Shown here: positions 1 through 6,624 of the stretch, piece after piece | Layout: every line of letters begins with the position of its first letter | Position numbering within the stretch: position 1 is the first letter of the stretch | Assembly: GCA_017616015.1 (NCBI GenBank) | Contig: JAFZYY010000024.1 | Span: 1-64,000 of the forward strand | From: Alphaproteobacteria bacterium | GTDB lineage: Bacteria; Pseudomonadota; Alphaproteobacteria; CAAGCB01; CAG-977 | Length of the DNA stretch: 64,000 nt | Direction: 5' to 3' | Made by a program: the position numbers and the translations under genes | The notes under the pieces: model-generated | Databases searched by the model: none | The model's input: the letters and a program-made list of their open reading frames with translations, nothing else | Told to the model about the DNA's origin: nothing

Positions 1-126
1 CGGCGGGCTTTATCTGATGGATTGGAAGTTGATTCGAACCTGCGGGCAGTAGGTTCGACAACAAACGAAAGGCGGGCGGAAGAACGCCGGTTGCCGACAG
101 GCGATGAGTGTCGTTGCGGCGCAGAC

Positions 127-145
127 AATCCTATCGCTCCGACCA
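127..145 (+). other. tRNA-Pro 3'-end-like fragment, candidate att site
   Basis: AATCCTATCGCTCCGACCA reads like the last 19 bases of a tRNA: end of the T-loop, 3' strand of the T-stem, a 7-base acceptor strand CGCTCCG, discriminator A and CCA. A C1-G72 pair with A73 is typical of bacterial tRNA-Pro. The sequence before it cannot form the rest of a tRNA: 118-122 does not pair with 130-134, and no matching CGGAGCG 5' strand lies upstream. Orphan tRNA 3' ends of this sort are usual at integrative-element attachment sites, which fits the accessory genes that follow. No integrase or second copy is in the window, so this is inference. Confidence 0.4.
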
Positions 146-152
146 TAAAAAC

Positions 153-175
153 CGCAAAAAAACTGCGTTTTTTTT
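153..175 (+). terminator. Possible intrinsic terminator
   Basis: A short stem CGCA (153-156) / TGCG (164-167) is followed by eight T residues (168-175) and preceded by a run of A, so the helix can extend with A-T pairs. It sits just after the tRNA-like 3' end. The stem is weak. Confidence 0.4.
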
Positions 176-229
176 ATGCCAGAAAATTATCCTTTGATGA
201 CGGTTAAATAATTTGACTCTTAGATACGT

Positions 230-440
230 TTGAAATAACCTGATAACGCATCAGTTGATGACTGATGTGAGGTTTGAAACCCTCTTAATGGTTATCTGCT
301 ATCAGCAGATGTAAAAAGCTACCTTTTTGCCCGAAGGCAGGAAGGTAGCCAATAAGATGTTATAACATCAAATAAGCTACACTATTACCATTAATAGGTT
401 TCAACTTCCTGCCACCTTTCATCAAGGTGGCTTTTGTTTC
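230..440 (+). ncRNA. Structured RNA or regulated leader upstream of SHOCT genes
   Basis: This non-coding stretch carries a dense set of perfect helices. GATAAC (242-247) pairs with GTTATC (291-296), enclosing hairpin CATCAGT/ACTGATG (249-255/261-267). Next come ATCTGCT/AGCAGAT (294-300/304-310), GCTACCTT/AAGGTAGC (318-325/342-349) with inner TGCC/GGCA (328-331/336-339), and the 14-nt palindrome 356-369. The 17-mer at 397-413 is complementary in two contiguous halves to 274-281 and 336-344, so two mutually exclusive folds are possible, and its last three bases also belong to the terminator stem 411-431. That is the logic of an attenuator or switch. It matches no RNA family I recognise. Confidence 0.5.
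411..439 (+). terminator. Intrinsic terminator of the structured RNA
   Basis: Perfect 8-bp stem GCCACCTT (411-418) / AAGGTGGC (424-431) with a 5-nt loop, followed by TTTTGTTT. It lies 22 bp before the start of the first SHOCT gene, so it either ends a separate small RNA or attenuates the downstream genes. Confidence 0.7.
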
Positions 441-461
441 AATACGAAAACGGAGGTTGCT

Positions 462-923
462 ATGGATTTGGAAGAACTGGAAAAATTACATGAACTGAAA
501 GAAAAAGGCATTCTTTCGGCGGAAGAATTTGAACAAAAGAAAGCGGATTTGCTGAATGAGAATAAAGCGGCACAAACAACTACTTTCAAAAAAGGAATAA
601 ACTGGAAAAATGTCGGATTATCTTTTTCATTTTCTTTGTTATATTTCATTATACTTATTGTTATTGGTATCATTATCGCTTACATCGCAGATAATATAAC
701 AGATAAAGAATTAGAACTTATAGGTAAATTTTTAAACCTTATCTCCGGCATCATACTAGCTTTTATCGCAAAGAAATTAAATACATCTCAGTATGAAAAA
801 TGCGCGCCTATTTGGGGGATAATTGTTGGTATGTTATTAGTAGGACCGTTAGGTTTCTGGATTGTAACATATCAATTTTTACAAGTAAAACAGGGACATG
901 CAGTATTAAAAACAAAACAATAA
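462..923 (+). CDS. Membrane protein with N-terminal SHOCT domain
   Basis: A 153-residue protein. Residues 1-32 form a SHOCT-type helical hairpin (LEELEKLHELKEKGILSAEE, then FEQKKADLL), a short module that usually sits at the C-terminus of other proteins and is thought to mediate oligomerisation or binding. It is followed by three hydrophobic segments at about 52-76, 88-106 and 115-138, so the protein should be membrane-embedded. The start ATG has a good GGAGG site (451-455). It lies just after a structured RNA with a terminator and 61 bp before a second SHOCT membrane protein, with which it probably forms an operon. The SHOCT call is secure; the function is unknown. Confidence 0.75.
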   Translation: MDLEELEKLHELKEKGILSAEEFEQKKADLLNENKAAQTTTFKKGINWKNVGLSFSFSLLYFIILIVIGIIIAYIADNITDKELELIGKFLNLISGIILAFIAKKLNTSQYEKCAPIWGIIVGMLLVGPLGFWIVTYQFLQVKQGHAVLKTKQ

Positions 924-984
924 ATGGTATTAGGGAAAGTTTGAAAATCAAACCTTCCCTTTACCTATCTGAGAGGAAAGAACG

Positions 985-1362
985 ATGGAAGATCCTAATA
1001 TTGATGGTTGCCTTTTTTGGCTGTTTTGCTTTGTTGTAGGCGGTCTTATTTCATATTTTATAATTCAGATACCAATAATGATAGCCAAGAACAGAGGTAT
1101 CAAAGATTCCGAATTAACAACAATTACAATTTTAAGTTGGGCGGGTTTATTATTTGGAATAACGTGGTTTATTGCATTAGCTTTATCTCTGATATACCAA
1201 CCTAAAAAATGGGTCGGAGAAAGCAATCCTACTGAAAGCGCACAAACAATATCAACGGATAATGTCGAAAAACTTCTCAAACTAAACGAGCTAAAAGAGA
1301 AAGGAATAATTACGCAAGAAGAATTTGATAAACAAAAGAAAAATCTGTTGTCGTCAATGTAA
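985..1362 (+). CDS. Membrane protein with C-terminal SHOCT domain
   Basis: A 125-residue protein with two or three hydrophobic segments (about 5-30 and 45-70) and a C-terminal SHOCT module at about 93-125 (KLLKLNELKEKGIITQEEF). The domain order is the reverse of its upstream neighbour, which carries the same module at its N-terminus. A GAGAGGAAAG ribosome site precedes the ATG. The pairing suggests related proteins that may associate through their SHOCT modules; that is inference. No function is known. Confidence 0.75.
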   Translation: MEDPNIDGCLFWLFCFVVGGLISYFIIQIPIMIAKNRGIKDSELTTITILSWAGLLFGITWFIALALSLIYQPKKWVGESNPTESAQTISTDNVEKLLKLNELKEKGIITQEEFDKQKKNLLSSM

Positions 1363-1517
1363 ACAAAGAGGGCAATTTTCAAATTCCGTTTTATGAAAAC
1401 AAAGAACAATAAGCGGTTGTAAATCGCTGAGACCCGTTTTCTGTTGATAAAAGTTCCGGGAATCAATATCTTTAACAAAGAAATCTGTTGTAATCGTTTC
1501 TGAAGGAACATCGAAAA

Positions 1518-2414
1518 ATGAATAAAATCTCAATCCGGTTTTTCGATGATCGGGAAGTCCGCGCCGTTTGGGATGACGCGAATGCGAAATGGTGGTTTTC
1601 GGTGTTGGACATCATCGGTGTGTTGCGCGGTTCGGACGATTACGAAAAAAACAGAAATTACTGGAAATATCTGAAAGCGAAACTGAAACGCGAGGGCAGT
1701 CAAGTGGGTAGTGTGACTACCCAGTTCAAATTCGTCGCGCCGGACGGGAAGAAACGCGCCGCGAACGTCCTTGATTATGACGGTATTATCGAACTTGCCA
1801 AGAACTTTCCGAGCAAACAGGCAAACCGCTTTATCGAATGGTTCACATACAGCGACGAAAGCATCGACGGTAAAAGCAAAACAAAGGCGTATGCGCTGTT
1901 TGACAGTTCGTTGCTTGAAACGATAGAAGTCGGAACGGTCAAAGGGCTTCAACAGATACACGGTTATCTTTTCGGCGGTTTATATGACTTCGCCGGCCAG
2001 ATCAGGACGGTCAACATCGCAAAAGAGAACTTTCGGTTCGCGCCGGCGCAGTTTTTGGAGAACACACTCAAAACCGTCGAAAAGATGCCGGAAAGCTCCT
2101 TTGATGAAATCGTGGATAAGTATGTCGAAATGAACATCGCTCATCCGTTCAGAGAGGGAAACGGCAGAAGCGCAAGAATCTGGATAGACCTGATCCTGAA
2201 AAAGAATCTTCGGCTTTGCGTGGACTGGAGCAAAATCAATAAAGAAGATTATCTGAACGCTATGCGTAAAAGCCCTTCGGATTCAACAAAAATCAAAACC
2301 CTGCTGAAAAGCGCGCTGACAGATAAAATAAACGACCGTGAAGTGTTTATGAAAGGGGTTGATTACTCCTACTACTACGAACAGGACAACAATGTTTCTG
2401 TGGTCGCCGGTTAA
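1518..2414 (+). CDS. Fic-domain AMPylase-like protein with Bro-N/DinD-like N-terminus
   Basis: A 298-residue two-domain protein. Residues about 1-125 resemble the Bro-N / DNA-damage-inducible protein D N-terminal fold (a WWFSVLDIIGVL core, a tryptophan-rich middle, then LAKNFPSKQANRFIEW), usually found in phage antirepressors. Residues about 135-240 are a Fic domain with the complete catalytic motif HPFREGNGRSAR at 209-220, carrying the His, acidic residue and Gly-Asn-Gly-Arg needed to transfer AMP or a related group to a protein hydroxyl. I see no clear [S/T]xxxE[G/N] inhibitory motif and no separate antitoxin gene. It lies between SHOCT genes and a restriction-modification operon, so a defence or toxin role is plausible. 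The target is unknown. Confidence 0.85.
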   Translation: MNKISIRFFDDREVRAVWDDANAKWWFSVLDIIGVLRGSDDYEKNRNYWKYLKAKLKREGSQVGSVTTQFKFVAPDGKKRAANVLDYDGIIELAKNFPSKQANRFIEWFTYSDESIDGKSKTKAYALFDSSLLETIEVGTVKGLQQIHGYLFGGLYDFAGQIRTVNIAKENFRFAPAQFLENTLKTVEKMPESSFDEIVDKYVEMNIAHPFREGNGRSARIWIDLILKKNLRLCVDWSKINKEDYLNAMRKSPSDSTKIKTLLKSALTDKINDREVFMKGVDYSYYYEQDNNVSVVAG

Positions 2415-2642
2415 GGTCGCATCGCCGTTGAAATAAATTAGCGGTTTGGAACAGCCTTTTGCGCGGGAAGTTGCCTGAAAATCGGATAAATCCCGTTTAT
2501 GACGATTTGAAACAGCGGAAAACGGGGAATAATGAAAATAGCCAAAGCAATAGCTCCTTGTTTTGTAAATTTTGAAGCAAACGTTTGGAGTTGATATGCT
2601 TCTTGAATAATAATATATTTATCCGAAATCCGGGATATAAAG

Positions 2643-3575
2643 ATGAATAATGAATCGGTCAATAAAAACTTTCTTCTTGCTCATGCAAAGCCTGTTTTGA
2701 AATGGGCGGGCGGCAAGGGTATGTTATTGCCGGAAATTACGAAACATTTGCCCGCAAAATTAAAAGGCGGCGCCGTGAAACGTTATATTGAACCGTTTGT
2801 GGGCGGCGGCGCCGTTTTCTTTGAACTGGCGGGGAATTATCTTTTTAAAGACGCTTATTTGTTCGATGTCAATCCCGAGTTGGTCATTCTTTATAACGTG
2901 ATTAAAAATAACGTTGAAGAGCTGATAGCCGAATTGTCTGTTTTACAGCAATCTTATAATAAATCGCCGGATAAAAAGGTGTTTTATTACGCTGTCCGGG
3001 ACGAATATAACCGATTTGATAAAAATGTGGAAGCAAACAAGCATACGCCGGATTTTATCAGACGCGCGGCATTGACGATTTGTCTGAACCGTACCTGTTT
3101 CAACGGATTGTTCAGAGTAAATTCAAAAGGGCTGTTTAACGTGCCCGTCGGAAAATATAAAAACCCGCGGATTTTAGATGAAAACAACTTAAGATCAGTA
3201 TCAAAAGCATTGCAATGCGCCACAATATTGCAAACGGATTTTGAAACCGTTTTGAGTTATATCAATCCGGATACTTTTGTTTATTATGATCCTCCGTATC
3301 GTCCGATTAATGCCGGTTCGTTTAATTCTTACGCGGTGGGCGATTTTAATGACGATGAACAAAGACGCCTGAAAGATACTTTTGACAAAGCAAACGAAGC
3401 CGGCGCTTTGCAAATGCTCAGTAATTCCGATCCGACCAATTATAATCCCGAAGACATGTTCTTTGACAGGTTGTACCGTGATTATAAAATTCATCGGATT
3501 TGGGCAAAAAGAATGATTAATTCCGATCCTGACGGTCGAAACGGTGTAAGAGAACTTTTAATCACGAATTATTGA
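2643..3575 (+). CDS. dpnM: Dam-type DNA adenine methyltransferase (DpnM/DpnIIA class)
   Basis: A 310-residue alpha-class N6-adenine methyltransferase that protects GATC sites. The SAM-binding motif comes first (LKWAGGKG near residue 20, then [13 protein letters not shown]), followed by the target-recognition region and catalytic YYDPPY near residue 220, the Dam/DpnM order. It is the first gene of a three-gene DpnII-like operon: the second methylase starts 2 bp after its stop and the endonuclease follows that with a 4-bp overlap. Such systems use this enzyme for double-stranded DNA and the second enzyme for single-stranded or hemimethylated DNA. GATC specificity is inferred from family and context. 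Confidence 0.92.
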   Translation: MNNESVNKNFLLAHAKPVLKWAGGKGMLLPEITKHLPAKLKGGAVKRYIEPFVGGGAVFFELAGNYLFKDAYLFDVNPELVILYNVIKNNVEELIAELSVLQQSYNKSPDKKVFYYAVRDEYNRFDKNVEANKHTPDFIRRAALTICLNRTCFNGLFRVNSKGLFNVPVGKYKNPRILDENNLRSVSKALQCATILQTDFETVLSYINPDTFVYYDPPYRPINAGSFNSYAVGDFNDDEQRRLKDTFDKANEAGALQMLSNSDPTNYNPEDMFFDRLYRDYKIHRIWAKRMINSDPDGRNGVRELLITNY

Positions 3576-3577
3576 AT

Positions 3578-4363
3578 ATGGAAGAGCTTTATCATTTATA
3601 TTGCGCTGATTGTCTGAAGAAATTAAAAGATTTTCCCGAAAATACTTTTGATATGATTTTTGCCGATCCTCCTTATTTGCTTTCCAACGGGGGAATCAGC
3701 TGCCAAAACGGACGCGTTGTATCCGTCAATAAAGGAAAATGGGACGAAAGCAAAGGGATAAAAGAAGATTTTAATTTTCATAAAAAATGGTTGGAGGCTT
3801 GTAAAAGAGTCCTTAAACAGAACGGGACTTTGTGGGTGTCCGGAACGTATCACAGTATCTATCAATGCGGCTTTGCCATGCAGTTGTTGGGCTATCAGAT
3901 TTTGAACGATATTGCGTGGTTTAAACCGAATGCCAGTCCGAATATGTCGTGCCGCTGTTTCACGGCCAGTCATGAAACTTTGATTTGGGCGAAAAAAGAT
4001 AAAAAATCCCGTCATTATTTCAATTATGATTTGATGAAAAACGGTGATTTTCCAAAAGATTTTATTAAAAAGCCTCATACGCAAATGCGCAGCGTATGGG
4101 CGATCGGAACGACCGCGCCGAAAGAAAAAGTTTTTGGCAAACATCCAACGCAAAAACCTTTGGAATTATTGGAAAGGATTATTCTTGCTTCGACAAAGGA
4201 AAACGATTTGATTTTAGATCCGTTTACGGGCAGCGGCACGACCGGTGTTGCAGCCGTTAAGCTGGGGCGTCGCTTTGTCGGTATTGAACAAAATCCGGAA
4301 TATGCGGCGTTGGCGGGTAAAAGAATTGACGATGCGTATCAACATAGGGAAAATCAGCAATGA
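3578..4363 (+). CDS. dpnA: DpnA-type beta-class adenine methyltransferase
   Basis: A 261-residue beta-class DNA adenine methyltransferase: catalytic FADPPY near residue 29, and the SAM-binding [10 protein letters not shown] together with HPTQKPLEL near the C-terminus. This matches DpnA/MboIB, the second methylase of DpnII systems, which can methylate GATC in single-stranded DNA. The ATG at 3578 is preferred; an in-frame TTG at 3572 would overlap the upstream stop. The 3' end overlaps the endonuclease gene as ATGA (4360-4363), indicating translational coupling. Confidence 0.9.
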   Translation: MEELYHLYCADCLKKLKDFPENTFDMIFADPPYLLSNGGISCQNGRVVSVNKGKWDESKGIKEDFNFHKKWLEACKRVLKQNGTLWVSGTYHSIYQCGFAMQLLGYQILNDIAWFKPNASPNMSCRCFTASHETLIWAKKDKKSRHYFNYDLMKNGDFPKDFIKKPHTQMRSVWAIGTTAPKEKVFGKHPTQKPLELLERIILASTKENDLILDPFTGSGTTGVAAVKLGRRFVGIEQNPEYAALAGKRIDDAYQHRENQQ

Positions 4364-5259
4364 AAAACAATCCCGTTTTTAAAAGGATTTTAAACTGCGG
4401 CAGCGATGATGAAGTTTTTTCATATTTAATCGGCAGTCTGAAAGAAACGATCAAATCCTGGGACTATTTTGTGAATTGGAATAAAGTTATTCATAACTAT
4501 CGCGACGTTGAAAGGTCGCTGAATTTGCTCAATACTCTGGTCGGTAAAAAAAACATTGAAGAAGAAGCGTTGGCGTTGCTGACGGATTATCCTCAGATTG
4601 TCGGAGTTATTCCCGCATTATTGGCTGAAAGAGAAAAGAAAATCAGCCTCTTGGTTGCTCCGGACAACTTTAACGCAAGACGGTTTGATTTTTCAAAGCC
4701 CTTGCCGGCAAAGGACGGTGTTTTGTTTTTGAAAGAAAGCGGCTTTTTAAAGCTTCTTTTGAACCGCAATATTAAATCCGTTCCGGATTATTTCATTGGC
4801 GTTGAGGTCGGGCTTGATTCCAACGGCCGCAAAAATCGCAGCGGTACAGCTATGGAAAATTTAGTCGAATTCTTTGTAAAAGATATTTGTGAAAGAAACG
4901 GATACGAATATATCGCTCAGGCAACCGCAAATAAAATCAAAGCCAAATGGAATAAGGAAATCACAGTTAAAAAATCATCTAAAAGAATTGATTTCGCCAT
5001 CAATACGCCGCATAAACTTTACCTGATTGAAACAAATTTTTACGGTGGCGGCGGTTCGAAATTGAAGTCAACCGCAGGCGAGTATGCCGATATTTATCGC
5101 CAGTGGACTGAAGACGGGCACCAGTTTATTTGGGTGACGGACGGTTATGGTTGGAAAACGACGCAGCGTCCGTTGCGCGATACGTTCAATACAACGGACT
5201 ATATCATCAACATTGATATGATTCAGAAAGGTATCTTGGAAGAAGTGCTTAAGGATTAA
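4360..5259 (+). CDS. dpnB: DpnII/MboI-type restriction endonuclease
   Basis: A 299-residue homologue of the DpnII family, whose members cut unmethylated GATC. The N-terminal half has the family pattern [21 protein letters not shown] and a helical region ending [14 protein letters not shown]. The C-terminal half has the catalytic-looking core [20 protein letters not shown], an E-x-N variant of a PD-(D/E)XK centre, followed by an [10 protein letters not shown] strand. It overlaps the preceding methylase by 4 bp, so nuclease synthesis is tied to prior methylase translation. The system looks complete and unbroken. Confidence 0.9.
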   Translation: MKNNPVFKRILNCGSDDEVFSYLIGSLKETIKSWDYFVNWNKVIHNYRDVERSLNLLNTLVGKKNIEEEALALLTDYPQIVGVIPALLAEREKKISLLVAPDNFNARRFDFSKPLPAKDGVLFLKESGFLKLLLNRNIKSVPDYFIGVEVGLDSNGRKNRSGTAMENLVEFFVKDICERNGYEYIAQATANKIKAKWNKEITVKKSSKRIDFAINTPHKLYLIETNFYGGGGSKLKSTAGEYADIYRQWTEDGHQFIWVTDGYGWKTTQRPLRDTFNTTDYIINIDMIQKGILEEVLKD

Positions 5260-5273
5260 ACGCCGGAAAGAAA

Positions 5274-5759
5274 CTAAAATCCCCGTTCTTTACAAAGGGC
5301 GTCTATTTCTCTCCAATTCATGCCGCGCATAAAGTCGGCGGCTTCCCGCGCATCTTTCTTTTCGATAAGAAGTTTATGCATTCCAAGGCGCTTTATGCGT
5401 TTTCCCAATTTCGTGTATTTCTTTTTTTCTTCCGCAATCATTCCCATATATAAGATTGAAAAGATTCTTTCTATGGATTGAGCGTCGGAAAAATAGTTCG
5501 CCGCGATCTTTTCTATTTCCGTCAGCACGTTTTCTTTGATTTCTTTTGAGGTTAAGTCGTAAATTTTTACGTAATCGTTATATAAATTTACGAAGCCGTA
5601 TTTAGCCGATAACGCCTGAAGTTCCGAGAAGTAATCCAAATCTCTGGGAGGGTTGCGTTCTCCGTTTTTATCAACCAGATAGACGCACCATTCGTCAAAT
5701 TTTCCCTGATCGTACTCCAGATACGAACCGTCCCGGAATTTTTTAACTGCAGTTCCCAT
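5274..5759 (-). CDS. Conserved hypothetical protein next to the GATC restriction operon
   Basis: A 161-residue soluble protein with no signal peptide or membrane segment; I do not recognise it with confidence. It begins with a compact polar region (KKFRDGSYLEYDQGKFDEWC), has a helical middle, and ends with a basic helical segment closing MNWREIDALCKERGF, which could be a helix-turn-helix-like or binding element. The ATG at 5759 is chosen because AAGGA lies about 9 nt upstream; the frame continues to 5981, but the extra residues look like intergenic translation. It converges with the restriction endonuclease gene across 14 bp, so it may be a cargo partner of that operon. Confidence 0.7.
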   Translation of the reverse strand: MGTAVKKFRDGSYLEYDQGKFDEWCVYLVDKNGERNPPRDLDYFSELQALSAKYGFVNLYNDYVKIYDLTSKEIKENVLTEIEKIAANYFSDAQSIERIFSILYMGMIAEEKKKYTKLGKRIKRLGMHKLLIEKKDAREAADFMRGMNWREIDALCKERGF

Positions 5760-5890
5760 AATGAAATCCTTTTGAGGCAACAAATATACGCGTCTGTTCA
5801 TTTTAAACAAAGACGGAACAAAAAGACAGAGAATATGCCGAAACGGTTCATTTTTATTCAGGCATTTTTTAGGCGCGCCTTTTCTGTAAA

Positions 5891-5918
5891 TTTGTGCTAA
5901 AAAAATTTCGGATATAAT
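5891..5918 (+). promoter_or_regulatory. Candidate promoter for the GNAT gene
   Basis: A consensus TATAAT (5913-5918) lies 44 bp before the acetyltransferase start. The -35 region (TTTGTG, 5891-5896, 16-bp spacing) is weak. Confidence 0.4.
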
Positions 5919-5961
5919 CAAACAAAAATAAAGTCGAACGGAATAGAAAAAAGAGGGCGTT

Positions 5962-6591
5962 ATGGAAGGCAATTTGATCATTCGGAACGAAACGAAAGAA
6001 GATTGGCGGGCGGTTGAAAACCTGATTAGGGAATCGTTTTGGAACGTGTATCGTCCCGGGTGTATGGAACACTATGTGATGCGGTGCTTTCGGGATAATC
6101 CGATATTCGTGCCGGAGCTTGATCTGGTTCTGGAAAAGGACGGGCAAATCATCGGGCAGGTGATGTATGTGCGCGCGGCGTTGGAATTGGATAGCGGCAA
6201 GACGTTGCCGATTATGGTTTTCGGTCCGATTTGCATCGCGCCGGAATTGAAACGGCAGGGATACGGCAAGTATTTGTTGGACGCATCGCTGGAAAAGGCG
6301 AAAGCGATGAACGCCGGCGGCATCGTGATCGAGGGGAACATCAATTTTTACGGTAAATCGGGCTTTGTCGTCGCCAAAACGAAAGGTATCCGGTACGCCG
6401 ACGATCCTGAAGCGGAATATCTGCTGTGCCGCGAACTGACCCCTGGGTATTTCAACGGGATCAGCGGCGTTTTCCGCGATCCGGAGGGTTATTTCGTCTG
6501 TCAGAACAATCCGGAAGCGTTTGATGCGTACGAAGCGACTTTCCCGCCGAAAGAAAAACTGAAACTGCCGGGACAGCTGTTTGAAGCATAA
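5962..6591 (+). CDS. GNAT-family N-acetyltransferase
   Basis: A 209-residue GCN5-related acetyltransferase. The acetyl-CoA motif A is visible as IAPELKRQGYGKYLLDASLE (the R-x-x-G-x-G/A pyrophosphate loop), followed by the beta-bulge strand GGIVIEGNINFYGKSGF typical of the fold. The C-terminal 60 residues after motif B extend the usual domain and may shape the acceptor site. The start has GAGGG 5 bp upstream and a TATAAT box further up. The substrate cannot be told from sequence. Confidence 0.85.
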   Translation: MEGNLIIRNETKEDWRAVENLIRESFWNVYRPGCMEHYVMRCFRDNPIFVPELDLVLEKDGQIIGQVMYVRAALELDSGKTLPIMVFGPICIAPELKRQGYGKYLLDASLEKAKAMNAGGIVIEGNINFYGKSGFVVAKTKGIRYADDPEAEYLLCRELTPGYFNGISGVFRDPEGYFVCQNNPEAFDAYEATFPPKEKLKLPGQLFEA

Positions 6592-6624
6592 AAGCGAAAA
6601 TTATAAAAATAAGAAAATAGTTTT

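Larger units (their letters stand above)
1..207. other. Left-edge stretch with no supported gene
   Basis: No convincing coding sequence lies here. An open frame runs through on the plus strand, but its residues (mostly Arg, Glu and Cys) look like translated RNA or att sequence and it has no clear ribosome binding site. Visible structure includes a perfect 8-bp inverted repeat, TCGAACCT (34-41) and AGGTTCGA (51-58), with a 9-nt loop. The stretch may be the edge of a mobile island or the tail of an RNA whose start lies outside the window. Confidence 0.4.

Noticed and set aside
60-145. A complete tRNA gene ending in CCA at 145
   Set aside because: The last 19 nt fit, but the T-stem 5' strand, anticodon arm and matching acceptor 5' strand are absent.
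22-207. A 61-codon plus-strand frame at the left edge
   Set aside because: It runs through a hairpin, a tRNA-like 3' end and a terminator, has no ribosome site, and its composition is what translated RNA sequence gives.
5760-5981. N-terminal extension of the 161-residue minus-strand protein
   Set aside because: The added residues are hydrophobic and irregular, the good ribosome site is before ATG 5759, and the extension would cover the GNAT promoter.
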